Positions 1-10,889 are shown, counted from the first letter of the stretch. The stretch is DNA of 64,000 nt from Smallanthus sonchifolius (GCA_023525975.1 CM042032.1:35816001-35880000); one strand, 5' to 3'. A program made the numbers and translations. Notes: generated from the letters alone by a model not told the origin.

Positions 1-450
1 AACTCAAGCCATCTATTTATAGGCCTCAAAATGAGCAATGCACGGTCGTGCATTGGATTGCACGGGCATGCAAACACCTCAGGAATCAAACAGGGTACAA
101 AGGACAGTATACAGGAGTCTGGGGAGGCTAGATGGGCAATGCACGACCGTGCAAAGGGATACACGGCCGTACAAGCCCCCGGCTGCTCCCCAGGCTCGTC
201 TTTTAGCTGTTGGTTGACTTGTGTTGACCTGGTTTGACTTCTTGGGGGTCTATGCTCAGGTTTGGTCCTCTAAAAGCTTGATTTCTTCATGTTTTAAGCT
301 GTTTTTTGCTTTGTTTATCTTGGAGCACCGAATAACCTGCAATTGTGAAATATTAACGTTTTAAGTATTAATTGAAAGGATTTTGTTTGATTAATACCAT
401 AATATGGGGATTATTATGCATTCAAAACATGTATAATTTAGGACATATCA
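1..450. repeat. LTR tail (truncated by window edge), with GCACG..CGTGC palindromes
   Basis: AT-rich non-coding sequence that ends in ...GGACATATCA at 450, right where the viral remnant to its right begins. It carries three near-palindromic motifs of the form GCACG-R-CCGTGC (about 40-75 and 139-175), a style seen in several other LTRs of this window. Calling it an LTR end is inference, because only one edge is visible. The small frame at 31-237 runs through the palindromes and is not supported as a gene. Confidence 0.4.
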
Positions 451-828
451 GGTAGGTTTTGTTTTATAATTTTCAATTGTTGGAGGAGGTTGTATTGAAG
501 GAGAAGCTTGTATGGTAACTTCTTCTTTTGTATTACTTGACTCTTCTTCTTTTGTATTACTAGACTCTTCTTCTTTTGTATTACTAGACTCTCCTTTTTG
601 TTTTATAATTATACTTTCAAGTTTATTATTTATATATTGAATTGCTTCAGCTATTGTTATAAGATAAAGATTTGTATAATTATTTTGATTCACTATCTCG
701 TTAATGTGAGATAAAGTTACTTGAAGACTTTTGTCTTTATATGCCTTTCTAAAGGCTAAGAAGTATATTTCATCATTTTCTCTCATCATCACAAAATCCT
801 GTTGTGGAGGGAAATTTGTTTTGACCAA
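451..828 (-). pseudogene. Endogenous caulimovirid polyprotein fragment (downstream of movement protein)
   Basis: Minus-strand frame of about 126 codons, lysine- and asparagine-rich, with a perfect threefold repeat of an ESSNTKEE unit near its C-terminus. It lies downstream, in viral orientation, of the movement-protein frame at 1101-2165. The intervening 829-1100 also translates as a similar hydrophilic sequence but contains stop codons. The frame stops exactly where the LTR sequence on the left begins (448-450), so the viral copy looks cut there. The role of this part (coat or virion-associated region) cannot be decided from sequence alone. It is an old, broken copy. Confidence 0.5.
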
Positions 829-1100
829 ACTACCATATTGTAGTTTGTAACTTCTCTAAATAGTAGAGGTATATTTTGGTGCATATTTGCTTATGAATCA
901 TATAGGAAAAGCTATAACCTCTTACTTAGCTTCTAGATCTATATAAAATTCTCTTCCTGACTCCATTCTATGTTCTTAAGGAAATTCTTCTGTAAACCAT
1001 TTTACAAAAGGTTTCCATTTTACTTGCATATAATTTTTATAAATATGTTGTCTTATTGGTGACTCACGACTAAAATCTAGTTTTGGTTTTGTATTATTCA

Positions 1101-2165
1101 TCATATATCAAAATTCATTTGTGAGATTGTATCATTCTCTTGAACTTGGTAAACTCCTGAAACTAAGTTTTTCTCATTTATTTTTATTTTTTTTACTTTA
1201 TTAGTTTCTATTTGGGATGTAGATGCCCTTGCTGATTCTGGATATTCAACCTTATAATCTAAGGGAGATATGTAAGATCTAGCAGACCTAGACCTATCAA
1301 ATCTTTGAGATATAGAATCTATATTATCATCTTCAAATTCTATCTCAATATTTCCTTCAGCAGTTTCTATAATTCTGCTGGGTATATGTCTTAATTGGGG
1401 TTGCCTAGGCACTGCCTGGTTAATAACCCAATTATCAGGGAATGTTATTTCTTCCCATTTTACTGGACGTCTTATGGAAATATTAGATTTTCCAAAATTT
1501 ATCTCGATAAGAATTGTTTCATTATTCTTCTTATTTACCTTTTTACATCTTGCATTCATTGTGGTTAATAATCTATAATAGATTCTATAACAAATACAGA
1601 TTATTTCTGACCTTGGAGCATAATTATAGTCATGTCTCTTAACATATAAAGTTAAAGCATCATCAATATTTTGATCAGATAAAGAGAGATGTAAATCATG
1701 ATAAACATCAAAATATACTGGACCATGAGTTAGACTCGTTTCTATTATTCTCATTATTGATTGTTTCCAGTTAAGATTACGAGCATCTCGTAATACTAAA
1801 ATAAAACTTTCTAGTAAACCTTGTAGTGTTAAAGGTTTAAAGGAAATTTGTACTAAACCAATATGTACAAAGTAATAATCTTTTTTATATCTTATTAAAT
1901 CAGAAGGATTTAAAAGTTTTATAATCGTATCTTCATTACTGATAGAAATTGCTTCTTCAGTTGTTTTAACAACTTGTCTCTAATTTAGAAGATTATCAAA
2001 ACTTCTAATTTGGTATATAACCTTAGGATTTATATGTGGAATTGTCCACTTTTTTAGTAAATCTAAATTTTGGGGAATATCATATTCCTCATTTATACTG
2101 TTTTTAACAGTATTCTTCTTTTTAAACAAATTTATCATGTTAAAAAGCATTAAGTATTGGATCAT
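1101..2165 (-). pseudogene. Endogenous plant pararetrovirus (caulimovirid) movement protein, broken
   Basis: Reading 2165 to 1101 on the minus strand gives one frame of about 355 codons interrupted by a single in-frame stop at 1980-1982. The part from 1754 downward matches the 30K-type movement protein of caulimovirids as I know it: a GPVYFDVY..LSLSD motif, then an alternating hydrophobic core and a hydrophilic, basic C-terminal tail. In living viruses this protein opens plasmodesmata for cell-to-cell spread. Here it is a silent genomic fossil: one nonsense codon, no visible reverse transcriptase in the window, and a truncated downstream region. A primer-binding-like site lies just upstream at 2189-2202, which fits a genome with the movement protein as first domain (petu-/florendovirus-like). 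The genus is inference. Confidence 0.75.
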
Positions 2166-2188
2166 GACACTTCTCTGTCTAATTTAAA

Positions 2189-2202
2189 TGGCTCTAATAC
2201 CA
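2189..2202 (-). other. tRNA-Met-type primer-binding site of the caulimovirid remnant
   Basis: On the minus strand this reads TGGTATTAGAGCCA, one mismatch from the TGGTATCAGAGC complement of initiator tRNA-Met that primes caulimovirids and many LTR elements. It lies 24 bases upstream of the first codon of the movement-protein frame, in the right order and orientation for a viral genome start. No LTR is seen next to it, which favours a pararetrovirus over an LTR element. Confidence 0.6.
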
Positions 2203-3780
2203 TATTTATATAGGATCGTTAAAAGACAAGAATCTTTACAAAATAAGTAGCGTTTTACAAAATTATAAACCGTCCAGTTTACATAAAGGCAAATTAAAAC
2301 CAATCAGGGTTCCATAGAAAACCAAGAGTTAAGCGAAAATCAAGAAAACCAACTTTTGACCATTGGTTGAAATAGATCAATGGTTGAGATTAATCAGTGG
2401 CAAATATGTAAATATCTAATAGATTATTGATTTAATTAAATGTTATAAGGGTATAGTAGGTAGACTGCAATTTTTATATTTTGGAAACAATTAAAATCAC
2501 TTAAAAATCTCCCTCTCTATCTCTCTCTTTCTCTCTATCTCAAATCTCCACTTAAAATCAGTTTTATTCAAAATAAAAATTCAGGATTTACACAAATTTT
2601 TGAAAAAAAGTTGAAGTCGATCACATTTTTTTTCAATTTTTTAATAATTACATATATGCTTACGTATATGTAAACATGTACACATATATGTTTACATATA
2701 TGTAAACATGTTTACATATATGTAAACGTGTGTCAACATAAACAATAAAATGGGGAAAGACTAATAGAGTTACATATACGTAGTCAAGAGAAAAAAAACT
2801 CAAGTTTACATATTTACATATGGGTTAACAGAACATAAAAAATGGGAAGAAACCAGTTACGAATACATAGCTCAAACCAGTTACGTATACGTAGCTTATA
2901 CGAGTTACGTAAACGTAGCTTATACGAGTTACGTATATATAACTTTTAAATCAATCTCACAAACTAGAAATCAACTTAAAACATCATGAAACTGACATCA
3001 CCATGAGTTACAGATTACATGATAAAAGCATCTTCAAATGCTCCTAATTTGAGTTTAAAATGTGCAGAAAAAATGAACTTCGTTTTCCGCCCCCAATGAA
3101 TCAAATTAATGCACATATTCTTGCCAATAATTAATTCATATGGTTTTCTAAGTAATCTGTAACTAAATTGGATCAAACAAAAACTAATTCTTAAATTGTA
3201 GCATACCACACATTATATTCCCATTAAGGGTCAAATAAAATAAATAAATCACTATAATGACTAGTGGTAGAGAACAAAAAAACACAAATATGTGCAACAA
3301 AAATCAAATCTTTGAAGCTAAAAAGGTGAACTAGATGCATAACGTAAACAACATAAACGAACGAACTAGCGGCATATCAACATATAACGACAAAATCTAA
3401 CAAACTAGTGGTAGAGAAAACCAAAATCGAATCTAATAAATCGAAATCAAACCTCAATGCGTATTCTACTAAAGGGCTTATGCTTTCTAACTTGAATCGA
3501 GTTGGTGACGGCATGGGAAACAAAATGACGCACATGTTTTCGGGACTTTTGGCTTTGTTCTTGATTTTAAAGAGAAATTGGAGAATGATTTGGTCAACAT
3601 ATACCATTTAATCAAGAGTAAAATAAGGAAATTAAAAAAAAGAGGATAATTACCAAAACTAAAAGGTGATCAAATTACTTAAATAGCATTTTAATTCAAA
3701 ACATAAAAATTTAAAAAAAAATCTAATTGGTTGAGAGTGGTTTTTTTTGTTTTTACCTAACTTTTTGGTTTTCTCTTGAT
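2203..3780. other. Non-coding spacer with palindromic ACGTA repeats
   Basis: No supportable gene. It holds a CT-rich tract near 2508-2541, a stretch of alternating ACATATATGT / TTTACATATATGTAAAC palindromes at about 2648-2735, and a tandem array at about 2866-2945 whose unit carries GTTACGTA-n-ACGTAGC. Short frames here overlap on both strands and look random. Confidence 0.5.
2866..2945. repeat. Tandem array of TTACGTANACGTAGC palindromic units
   Basis: About four imperfect copies of a roughly 24-base unit, each with a self-complementary TACGTATACGTA-type core. It is one of several short palindrome arrays in this window. Confidence 0.65.
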
Positions 3781-3786
3781 CTCTCT

Positions 3787-3787
3787 C

Positions 3788-3828
<41 letters not shown>
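3787..3828. repeat. (TA)n microsatellite
   Basis: Nearly uninterrupted TA dinucleotides with one TG interruption. It ends where the MITE-like GGGGACGG sequence starts. Confidence 0.9.
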
Positions 3829-4007
3829 GGGGACGGTTCCACTAAGACTTGATTTTTCGCTAAAAAATTTTAAGAAGTGGGTCAAACGAACTCCGATTGG
3901 GGGTAGGGGTGGGGGGTTAGGTTTTTGGGTGTACTACACATATGCAGCACATTTAATGATGAGTTTTTTGGTTTTCTCATGAAAATGAGTTTTCTAGTGA
4001 ACTCAGC

Positions 4008-4012
<5 letters not shown>
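3827..4012. mobile_element. MITE-like element flanked by TA tracts
   Basis: The segment between two TA microsatellites starts TATAGGGGACGGTTCCACTA, and its right end, read on the other strand, is TATATGGGCTGAGTTCACTA. The two ends share the TATA-GGG-GTTC-ACTA pattern, so they are degenerate terminal inverted repeats of about 20 bp. There is no coding sequence. TA-flanked insertion fits a Tc1/mariner- or PIF-like miniature element, but the family is not certain. Confidence 0.45.

Positions 4013-4074
<62 letters not shown>
4013..4074. repeat. (TA)n microsatellite
   Basis: About 31 TA units, running directly into the CTAG end of the Helitron. Confidence 0.95.
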
Positions 4075-4075
<1 letters not shown>

Positions 4076-4965
4076 TAGTGTTATAACCCGTGTATTACAC
4101 GGGGTTATAAATAAAATAAATGTAAAACAAAATATAATCTGAGACTAAATAAATGATGAATACAATTTATAAATCAGTAAATATTTCTTTGTATACAACG
4201 TTGGATATTTTGTTTGAAATTTTTTCATCCTTGTCTAAGGCTAAATTCTTTAACCCGTCTCTGCTTTTAACTCTTGAAAGTGCAACATATAATTGACCAT
4301 GAGTGAAAACTGGTTGCCTCAAGAACAATCCAACCCATGAAAGTGACTGACCCTGACCCTTATTTATTGTCATGGCGAAACAAACCGAGAGTGAAAACTG
4401 CCTTCTTTGTAGCTTGAAAGGGATTCTTTTGTCTGAAGGCGTTAAATTTATTCTTGGAATAAATGTCCGAGTCCCAATATTGCTTCCAGAAATTATCTCG
4501 GCCTCGATAACACGATTACCAAGAGATTTGACTTCTAATCTAGTTCCATTACATAACCCCTTTTTCTGATCAATATTTCTCAGCAACATTACAGGCACAC
4601 CTACCTTCAAAACTAAACTATGATTTGGCAATCCGAAAAGTTTAAGACCATTTAGAACATCTAGGGAGTATAAACTTTGTTGGAAATTATCGTTCAACTG
4701 TTCTGACCGGCATATGCTATCTGAACTTAGATATTCTTTTTGTTCACCGGGGAACATTACCAAAAAAACGATCATTAATCTCCTGCACTACTTCATTTGT
4801 CGGTGCAAGTATTGCTCTTTCTTGAAAGAATTCAGGATTTTTGAAGTTTTGAAGAATATATGGATAGACTAAGTCAATTAAACTACCAATAGGATCGACA
4901 GAATCAGTAATAAGTATATCATCAGGTATATCAATCACCGCATCGCCATCATTAATGCCACCAAT
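4075..4965 (-). mobile_element. Helitron 3' fragment with terminal hairpin and CTAG end
   Basis: On the minus strand the element ends in CTAG (4075-4078) followed by T, preceded at 4081-4110 by a hairpin with a 12-bp stem (CCCGTG arm, TAATA loop, one bulged G). That is the canonical Helitron 3' terminus (hairpin, then CTRR, inserted between A and T). Upstream in element orientation is a broken Pif1-type helicase. The other end stops at about 4965, against another short TA tract, so the 5' part of the element (Rep domain and 5' TC end) is missing. Confidence 0.8.
4167..4965 (-). pseudogene. Helitron Pif1-like helicase, C-terminal part, frameshifted
   Basis: Two overlapping minus-strand frames (4744-4938 and 4167-4775) together give the C-terminal third of a Helitron Pif1/RecD-type helicase, joined by a frameshift near 4750-4775. 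Recognisable pieces are the AILAPTNEVVQEIND segment (helicase motif IV region), the GVPVMLLRN..LCNGTRL block, the FAMTINKGQGQSL motif V region and the QLYVALSRVKS motif VI region. The Walker A and B motifs and the whole Rep nuclease are absent. The helicase unwinds DNA for rolling-circle transposition in intact elements; this copy cannot work. Confidence 0.85.
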
Positions 4966-5600
4966 ATATATATATATAGTATGAGGTTATGCTACAAAGG
5001 GAAAAAAACTGTGCAAAGTCTAGGAAGGATTTTTAGTCATTGATCTTGGAGATGGAGGGTTCTCAACATGCCACGTAAAAGGGTAGGGAATTTAAAGGCT
5101 GAAAGGATATAATAGTAATGTGTAAAACACCATGACTAATCTAAAATGTCCTGTGTAAAACACCATGACCAGTAACTAAAAAGTCATGTGTAAAACACTA
5201 TGGCTAGGTGTAAAACACTATCAACAGAATCTAAAACGCCATGTGTAAAACACCATGACCAATCTAAAACACCATATAGAAAACGCCCGGTTCATGTCAA
5301 AAAACGATTTTTACACAATCTAAAACACCATGTGTAAAAATGTTAAACGCACAGTTCAAAAACACCATAAAATGTGTAGTTCCGAAATAACATAAAACCC
5401 CCAGTTCAAAACACCATAAAACGATGTTTTTTATATATCAATATCATACTCGTTGAAAAGATAAAAAAAAAGTTCGTTATTATGGTGCAATATTTAAAAA
5501 AAATAATAACACATAAAAAAGTTATGAACGTTTAAAAAAGATGGGGGAATATGCATGTGACTTGGATATGCATTTTCCTTGTCATGTGAGTAGCATGTGG
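4966..5600. repeat. Degenerate tandem repeat (GTGTAAAACACCATGACC-type)
   Basis: From about 5115 to 5420 a unit of roughly 30 bases recurs with many changes: TGTAAAACACCATG followed by a variable spacer and TCTAAAA. About ten copies are visible. No gene is supported. A short TA tract lies at 4966-4978. Confidence 0.6.
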
Positions 5601-5714
5601 ATGATGGGTTTACGTTTTTAGCCTTTTTCTTTGGAATCCTTCTCGGACACATGGCACTCTATGGTGGCTTCATACACTTTGTAGAGTTTTTTGTCTTTGT
5701 AGAATATCTCTCCC

Positions 5715-5736
5715 ATATATATATATATATATATAT
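5715..5736. repeat. (TA)n microsatellite
   Basis: About eleven TA units inside non-coding sequence. Confidence 0.85.
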
Positions 5737-5899
5737 TACACGTATTACATTATATTTTACAAACAATTTCATTTTGTTTATAGATTTTTCAAACAAGTTA
5801 CATTATATTTCTAGATATTACAGATAAATTACATTACATTCATTTATCTCTAGATGTACGCTCATGTGCGTACCTATGACTTGTCATGGGCATTCGGGC

Positions 5900-6512
5900 A
5901 ACGGTTCTGTCTTCTACTATTTTGTGCCCTAGAAGCTCAATGATTAAACATGAACCAAATACACACAATAAATTCCAAGACCACCAATTGCATTAAACTC
6001 TCTAACAATGTTCTGTCATATTTATAACTTTTCACAGATGACGTCTAAACAACGATCTTCCATTTTTGAAATACATAGAGGTTGCCTTTTTAAGAAACAA
6101 CCGATTGTAACCATTTATACAAGGTTTTACCAAGGAATTCTTACGGAATATCCATCGGTAACATGGCCCCTCGACAAACGTCTGTAAAGCCTGGTGGGAA
6201 TCTTATCAAAAATCCAATATGAAAGTACTCCGATGAAATTGCGACAGACTACCCAACTGAAACCATATCCTAGACAAACGAGCGGAAATCTTTCTGAACA
6301 AGACTCTGGATGGGGAATTATTTGTCTGAGATGACCGGCGAATTACAGACCGGCCAAGACTCCGTTGGTAATTACCGACGGAGTGCCGACAGCTTGACCA
6401 AAATCCAAAAACCTAACTGAAAATGTGGAATTAGACGGGTTCGGATGGAATCGCCTGTTAGTGAAGCCACTGATTTCTAACAGTGTGATACTCCTTTTTC
6501 TTTCTTGTAGCG
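5900..6512. mobile_element. CACTA (En/Spm)-like transposon end
   Basis: The right edge reads TTTTTCTTTCTTGTAGCG at 6495-6512, whose complement CGCTACAAGAAAG differs by one base from the CACTACAAGAAA terminus of plant CACTA elements. Inside it lie subterminal motifs built on ACCGACGG, including a near-perfect 26-base palindrome at about 6360-6385 (ACTCCGT-TGGTAATTACC-GACGGAGT). No matching left end or transposase was found, so this is a terminal fragment. The left limit given is approximate. Confidence 0.5.
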
Positions 6513-6672
6513 TCTTGAGTTGTAAATTTATAAAACACAATACTTAAATTTATATGAAATATAATACATTTAAATTTATAAAAAAAATAACAAAATTGAA
6601 CTTTAAATAAAACTTAAAAAAAATAAACTGTAAAATCAAAGTGTAGCAGATGCTTACGTTTACCCAACATCA

Positions 6673-6698
6673 TGATCTCTCTCTCTCTCTCTCTCTCA
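6673..6698. repeat. (TC)n microsatellite
   Basis: About a dozen CT units in the region upstream of the HD-Zip gene. Confidence 0.85.
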
Positions 6699-6972
6699 AC
6701 ATATGAGGTGTGAGTACTTATTACATGTTCGGTTCTTAAGAAGCCAACTCTTTGTTGCTCGTCTCTTCCTACGTTTATATCCCAGCCAGTTTCCCAAAGT
6801 TGTATAATTAGGAGACAGAGATATAAAAGGTGCTGAACTGCTGTATATATAGGAGTCAGAGGAGGCATGAAAAGTGAAGGCATATTGTCAGTCTATGATG
6901 CATGGTACATGCAGGCGAACCTTTGGGGACCAATACTTTTCAAACACAAATATTTAACGTATGCATATATGT

Positions 6973-6995
6973 ATGTATATATATATATATATATA
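6973..6995 (+). promoter_or_regulatory. Candidate TATA region of the HD-Zip gene
   Basis: A TATATATA tract ends about 80 bases before the chosen start codon at 7075, a plausible TATA position with a short 5' leader. It could equally be a plain microsatellite. Confidence 0.35.
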
Positions 6996-7074
6996 CCCAC
7001 CACAACTTGCTAGCTTGCCTAAGTTTGATTCACCACAAAACCCTACGAAGATATTGAGAAAGAGGGTACTCAGA

Positions 7075-8651
7075 ATGGAGTGGAGTAGCTGCAACCCCGT
7101 ACCGTTTATTAATCCTAGGGCCTCACAAAGTTCTTTTGCCTTTCTCTACAACTATAACACCGAGCCATATCTATACCCACCGGGTAATTCATCATTAGTT
7201 TGTGCATTTTCTTTTCATGTATAGCTAGATCCTTCAAAAGCATTCATGGTTTGTATATATATTGAACATATATTAGTTGGTTTAGAATTACAAACATGGT
7301 TTTCAGATGTTTTTGAAACCATTTTTGTATTTAGGTTATCCGTTCCTTCAACTAGTGGATGTAAACAGTGTAAAAGTAAAAATAAGATATTCATCATCTC
7401 CAAACATCATGCTAATAATAGTATATTTTATTATTACTTTTGCACCGTTCACGTCTGCTAGTGGATCACCCACTTTTCACATACGCTAGTTGAAGGAGTG
7501 GATCACCTAGAAACCAAAGTGGTTTCACAAAACACCTAAAAACCATATTTATAATTCTAAACCACCAATAATAAGAAAAAAAATCTTGGAAAATATCTAA
7601 TGAAAATGTTAAAGTATGTGTAGGTTTTATATACAATGTATTATTTTTGAAAGAATGATTACAGGTGTAGAGATGAAGCAGCATGGATCTTTACCAATGA
7701 TGGAGTTGAACCAGTTTGATTATAATAACAACAATCATGACAAGAAGAAAAGATTGACAAGTGAGCAACTAGAGGCATTGGAAAACAGTTTCCAAGAGGA
7801 GATTAAACTGGATCCTGATAGAAAGATGAAGCTTGCACTTGAACTTGGGCTGCAGCCAAGACAGATTGCGGTTTGGTTCCAGAACCGGCGTGCTCGTTGG
7901 AAGGCTAAGCAACTCGAGCGATTGTACGATGCACTTAAACATGAGTTTGAAGCTGTCTTCAGAGAGAAGCAAAAACTTCAAGATGAGGTATGTATGTGCA
8001 TGTCATAATGTCTTCTATCTTGAGATTTTTTTTCTTCCAAAAATGAGATATTTTTAATAGGGTTTGACAACAAATGGGATCATTTTTTTTCAATTATGAG
8101 TTAGTTGTTATTTTAGAATTTATCGTGTAGCAGTTCGAGTCGCTATGTAAGATTAGAGCTTCGACGGCTATAAGACAAAATGTCCCATCCTCGTCGGATA
8201 TCCTTTAGAATTATGAAGTTCAAGTCGCTAACAGAAGTCACTACTTATATAGCAACTAACCCGAAAAAGAAAAAATAACCCCATTTGTCATGAAAATAAC
8301 CCATTTTTTAAAAGAAAACTACCTAGCTATTTTTAACTTCAGTTCATTGACACATTCTTTGGTTAACTTCAATAAATGACCCCCTTGATGAAGGTACTAG
8401 CATTGAGAACCATGCTCAAAGAACATGCCAGCAACAGACAAGGCCCAGAAGTATCAACAACAGGGTACACAGACATGTCCGGCGAAGAGACCGTTGAAAG
8501 CACAACGATGACCGCCACTCGCAGCTCCAACAACCACTCTCCCCAGGCTATGGCTGCTCTTGACTGCAACTATATGCTCAATTATGATGGGGCTGCAATG
8601 CATACTTCTTATTCCAACTGGGCTGGTCTTCCTAATTCTAATTATCCATGA
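7075..8651 (+). CDS. LMI1: Class I HD-Zip transcription factor, ATHB51/LMI1 type
   Basis: Three exons: 7075-7183, 7665-7987 and 8394-8651, total 690 nt, 229 aa plus stop. Introns are GT-AG with phases 1 and 0. The start ATG opens MEWSS, the N-terminal signature of the ATHB51/LMI1 clade. A lysine-rich KKKRLTSEQL leads into the homeodomain (about residues 62-118), whose recognition helix carries WFQNRRARWK (107-116). A leucine zipper follows directly with heptads L120, L127, V134, L141 and L148. The length agrees with the Arabidopsis relative (about 235 aa from memory). Class I HD-Zips bind CAAT(A/T)ATTG as dimers in the nucleus. LMI1 promotes meristem identity and shapes leaf margins and stipules; the same role here is inferred from homology. 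Exon 2 alone encodes homeodomain and most of the zipper. Intron 1 contains a foldback element. Orthologue versus close paralogue (for example an RCO- or ATHB22-like copy) cannot be decided here. Confidence 0.9.
7276..7566. mobile_element. Foldback MITE in intron 1 of the HD-Zip gene
   Basis: The left arm (7276-7356) and right arm (7485-7566) are inverted copies of each other over about 80 bases at roughly 80% identity: GGTTTAGAATTA on the left pairs with TAATTCTAAACC-like sequence on the right, and CCTTCAACTAG pairs with CTAGTTGAAGG. Pairing continues inward (about 7357-7395 with 7428-7465), apart from a short extra piece at 7463-7484. The whole 291-base block can fold into one long hairpin. 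No clear target duplication was found. It lies wholly within the intron and leaves both splice sites intact. Confidence 0.7.
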
Positions 8652-10327
8652 AATCATTGTCAGATTACTTACTAGGTTTAGATGTTAGTTCATTAGCTTA
8701 GAAATGTTGTTTATGTAGTTTAGAGTTTATCGGGTCAGACTCAGTGGGTCAAACCTGTTAAGCCCGGTATAAGTTATATCTACACTAACTGAATATCAGT
8801 GATGGTGATAAGATTCTATTTACGCTTTTATATAATCACAGTTACAATTTAAGGAATGCCATTTTGATCTGAAACAGGAACCAAACGAAAAGAAAAAAAA
8901 GGTGATTGCATAGTGTTTGCAAATTTAAAAACAAATAATATTCAATAAAAATACCAAATATACTCAAAGTAATAGAAAACAGTAAGAAAAAGAAAAGAAA
9001 AAGCACAAGAAGTTGACTAGATGTGCTTTCCAAAGTCCAAACAGCATTTATCTGTATAAAACAAAGGACTATGCTTTTGTCGGTTACACTAAAGAACTAA
9101 AACAAACAGAAAAAAAAAGTAGAATATGAAAGTAGCATTTCTCTATACTTAAAAAGATGTTAGAAAGTTGGTCCAATTTTGGACTGAAATAATTATATGG
9201 AACTATTAGTAAATATATTTATTTCTTTACGAGTTTGTCTTAGTTTCATAACGAATCTAAACGCGTCTAAAACAGAGCTAAGAATAATGTAATATCGATA
9301 CTCGAAGTTATGAGTTTAAAGTTGTGTGTTTAAAGGCAAACACAAGTGGCGACCCTTAAGATGTGGTGTTTGGTGCACTTGACACTTTGCAAGCCACTCG
9401 AGAGTTGAAACAGAAACATGTGTAGCTCAGGTCTTAAAGACGTTTAATAATGAGTTGAAACGGAATAAATTAAATTTGATTAGTTATATTGATCGACGTT
9501 TAATACAATTTAACACATGGTTTAATTTTGAGATGTCTCATGTTGTTTCAACTATATAACTAAGGTGATAGTTTAGTTTTAAAATACACTTGAACCATCC
9601 AATTCTTGAGACTTTGTATACCTTCAAAAACACCAAAAAAACACACAACATAATGACATATTGCAACAACTTCTAGTGCATTTTCTAGCTTAGATGGTCA
9701 TACTCGGTAGTATCAACTACTTTTGCTGTTGTACCCTGGGAAACAGTTGAGTTCTCTTGGGAGACTCAAAATCCGTTTTAAGGGAACCGTGTTCAACAGG
9801 AGCCTTAGCTTTCTCTTCTTCCCATTCTTCATATTTTGCTTATTTCATTTGTAACTCGTATTTTAATTTCTTTTCAAATTGTATTTATTTTTCATTGTAT
9901 TGTATTTTTATTTATAAAGTTGTGAACGCTATTCCTACATAAGATATTTCTATATAGTTATAGCATGAGAACTATGGAGGCGAGTTTCTTGTTGGAGTAG
10001 TAGAGATTCGCCAAACACCCTATCTTTTGGTCGGAATTGTCCTTTAGTTAAGTAAGCCATTTTTAATTTCATCTCGTTGATTAGGATGATAAGATGAATT
10101 GATGGTCGTTCGACAGATTATCCAAATCAATAAACTCGGGAGTCTTAAAATATAAAGATCCAACTTTTCTTCCAAAAAAACTTTTAATATTCATATTCCT
10201 AAAATTAAAAAATTAAACCCATACCAACAAACAAGTTTCACTGATCACTAATTAAAATATTTAAATACACATATAGTAACATACTAACATAGACATAGAA
10301 TAAAATACACATATACATACACACATA
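8652..10327. other. 3' flank and intergenic spacer, no gene seen
   Basis: AT-rich sequence following the HD-Zip stop codon. Small frames (for example 8842-9033 minus, 9757-9942 plus) are low-complexity and unsupported. No tRNA or repeat array is recognised. Confidence 0.5.
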
Positions 10328-10736
10328 TGTTGATCAATTCTTGAACATGTTAATGGAAAACAATAATGTAAATCATACATGTTAAGCTAACCGATGAGAG
10401 GGAAGACGACATGATCTCTGATAAGGATCGGGTTCCCGTTTAGGGTGTACGGTTAGGATGGCTAAGGTGAGTTCGTAAGAACTCACGGTTATGGGAGAGA
10501 GAGAGAGAGAGGGACAAATTTGATGTTGGTGATAATTGAATGATTAGTCAATTCCCTCTAATTATCTCTCTATATATATGTACACCCAATGGGAAACCCA
10601 TTAATGGCCCATCAGAGTAATTAGACCCATCAACTAATTACTAGTCATAGGTTAATAATAAATAAATAAATCAATTGATCAATTTAACAATTAGATAAAT
10701 GATTATAAGAGCCACAATATAAAACCGTGTCCTACA
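10328..10736 (-). repeat. Probable 3' LTR of the interrupted copia element
   Basis: On the minus strand the copia element's coding end is followed by GGCCAAGTGAAAAAA (10737-10751), close to the GGCCAAGTGGGAGA polypurine tract of many copia elements, then TGTAGGACACGG, a normal LTR start, at 10736. The far edge could be at 10328 or 10380; both begin TGTT on the plus strand. A (GA)n run sits at about 10495-10512. The partner 5' LTR was not found in the window. Confidence 0.45.
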
Positions 10737-10889
10737 TTTTTTCACTTGGCCGAGTAATCATTTATTATGAGCATTAGTAAATCTACGCAGATTTAATACT
10801 CATTTTAGTTTTAAACCAAAACTGTAGCAGAGAAATACAGTCATTGAATTAGTATCCAACACAAGACCCACATTAATTATACTACAATC

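Noticed and set aside
31..237. Open frame with GCACG palindromes
   Set aside because: The translation follows a palindrome-rich LTR tail; there is no domain or start context.
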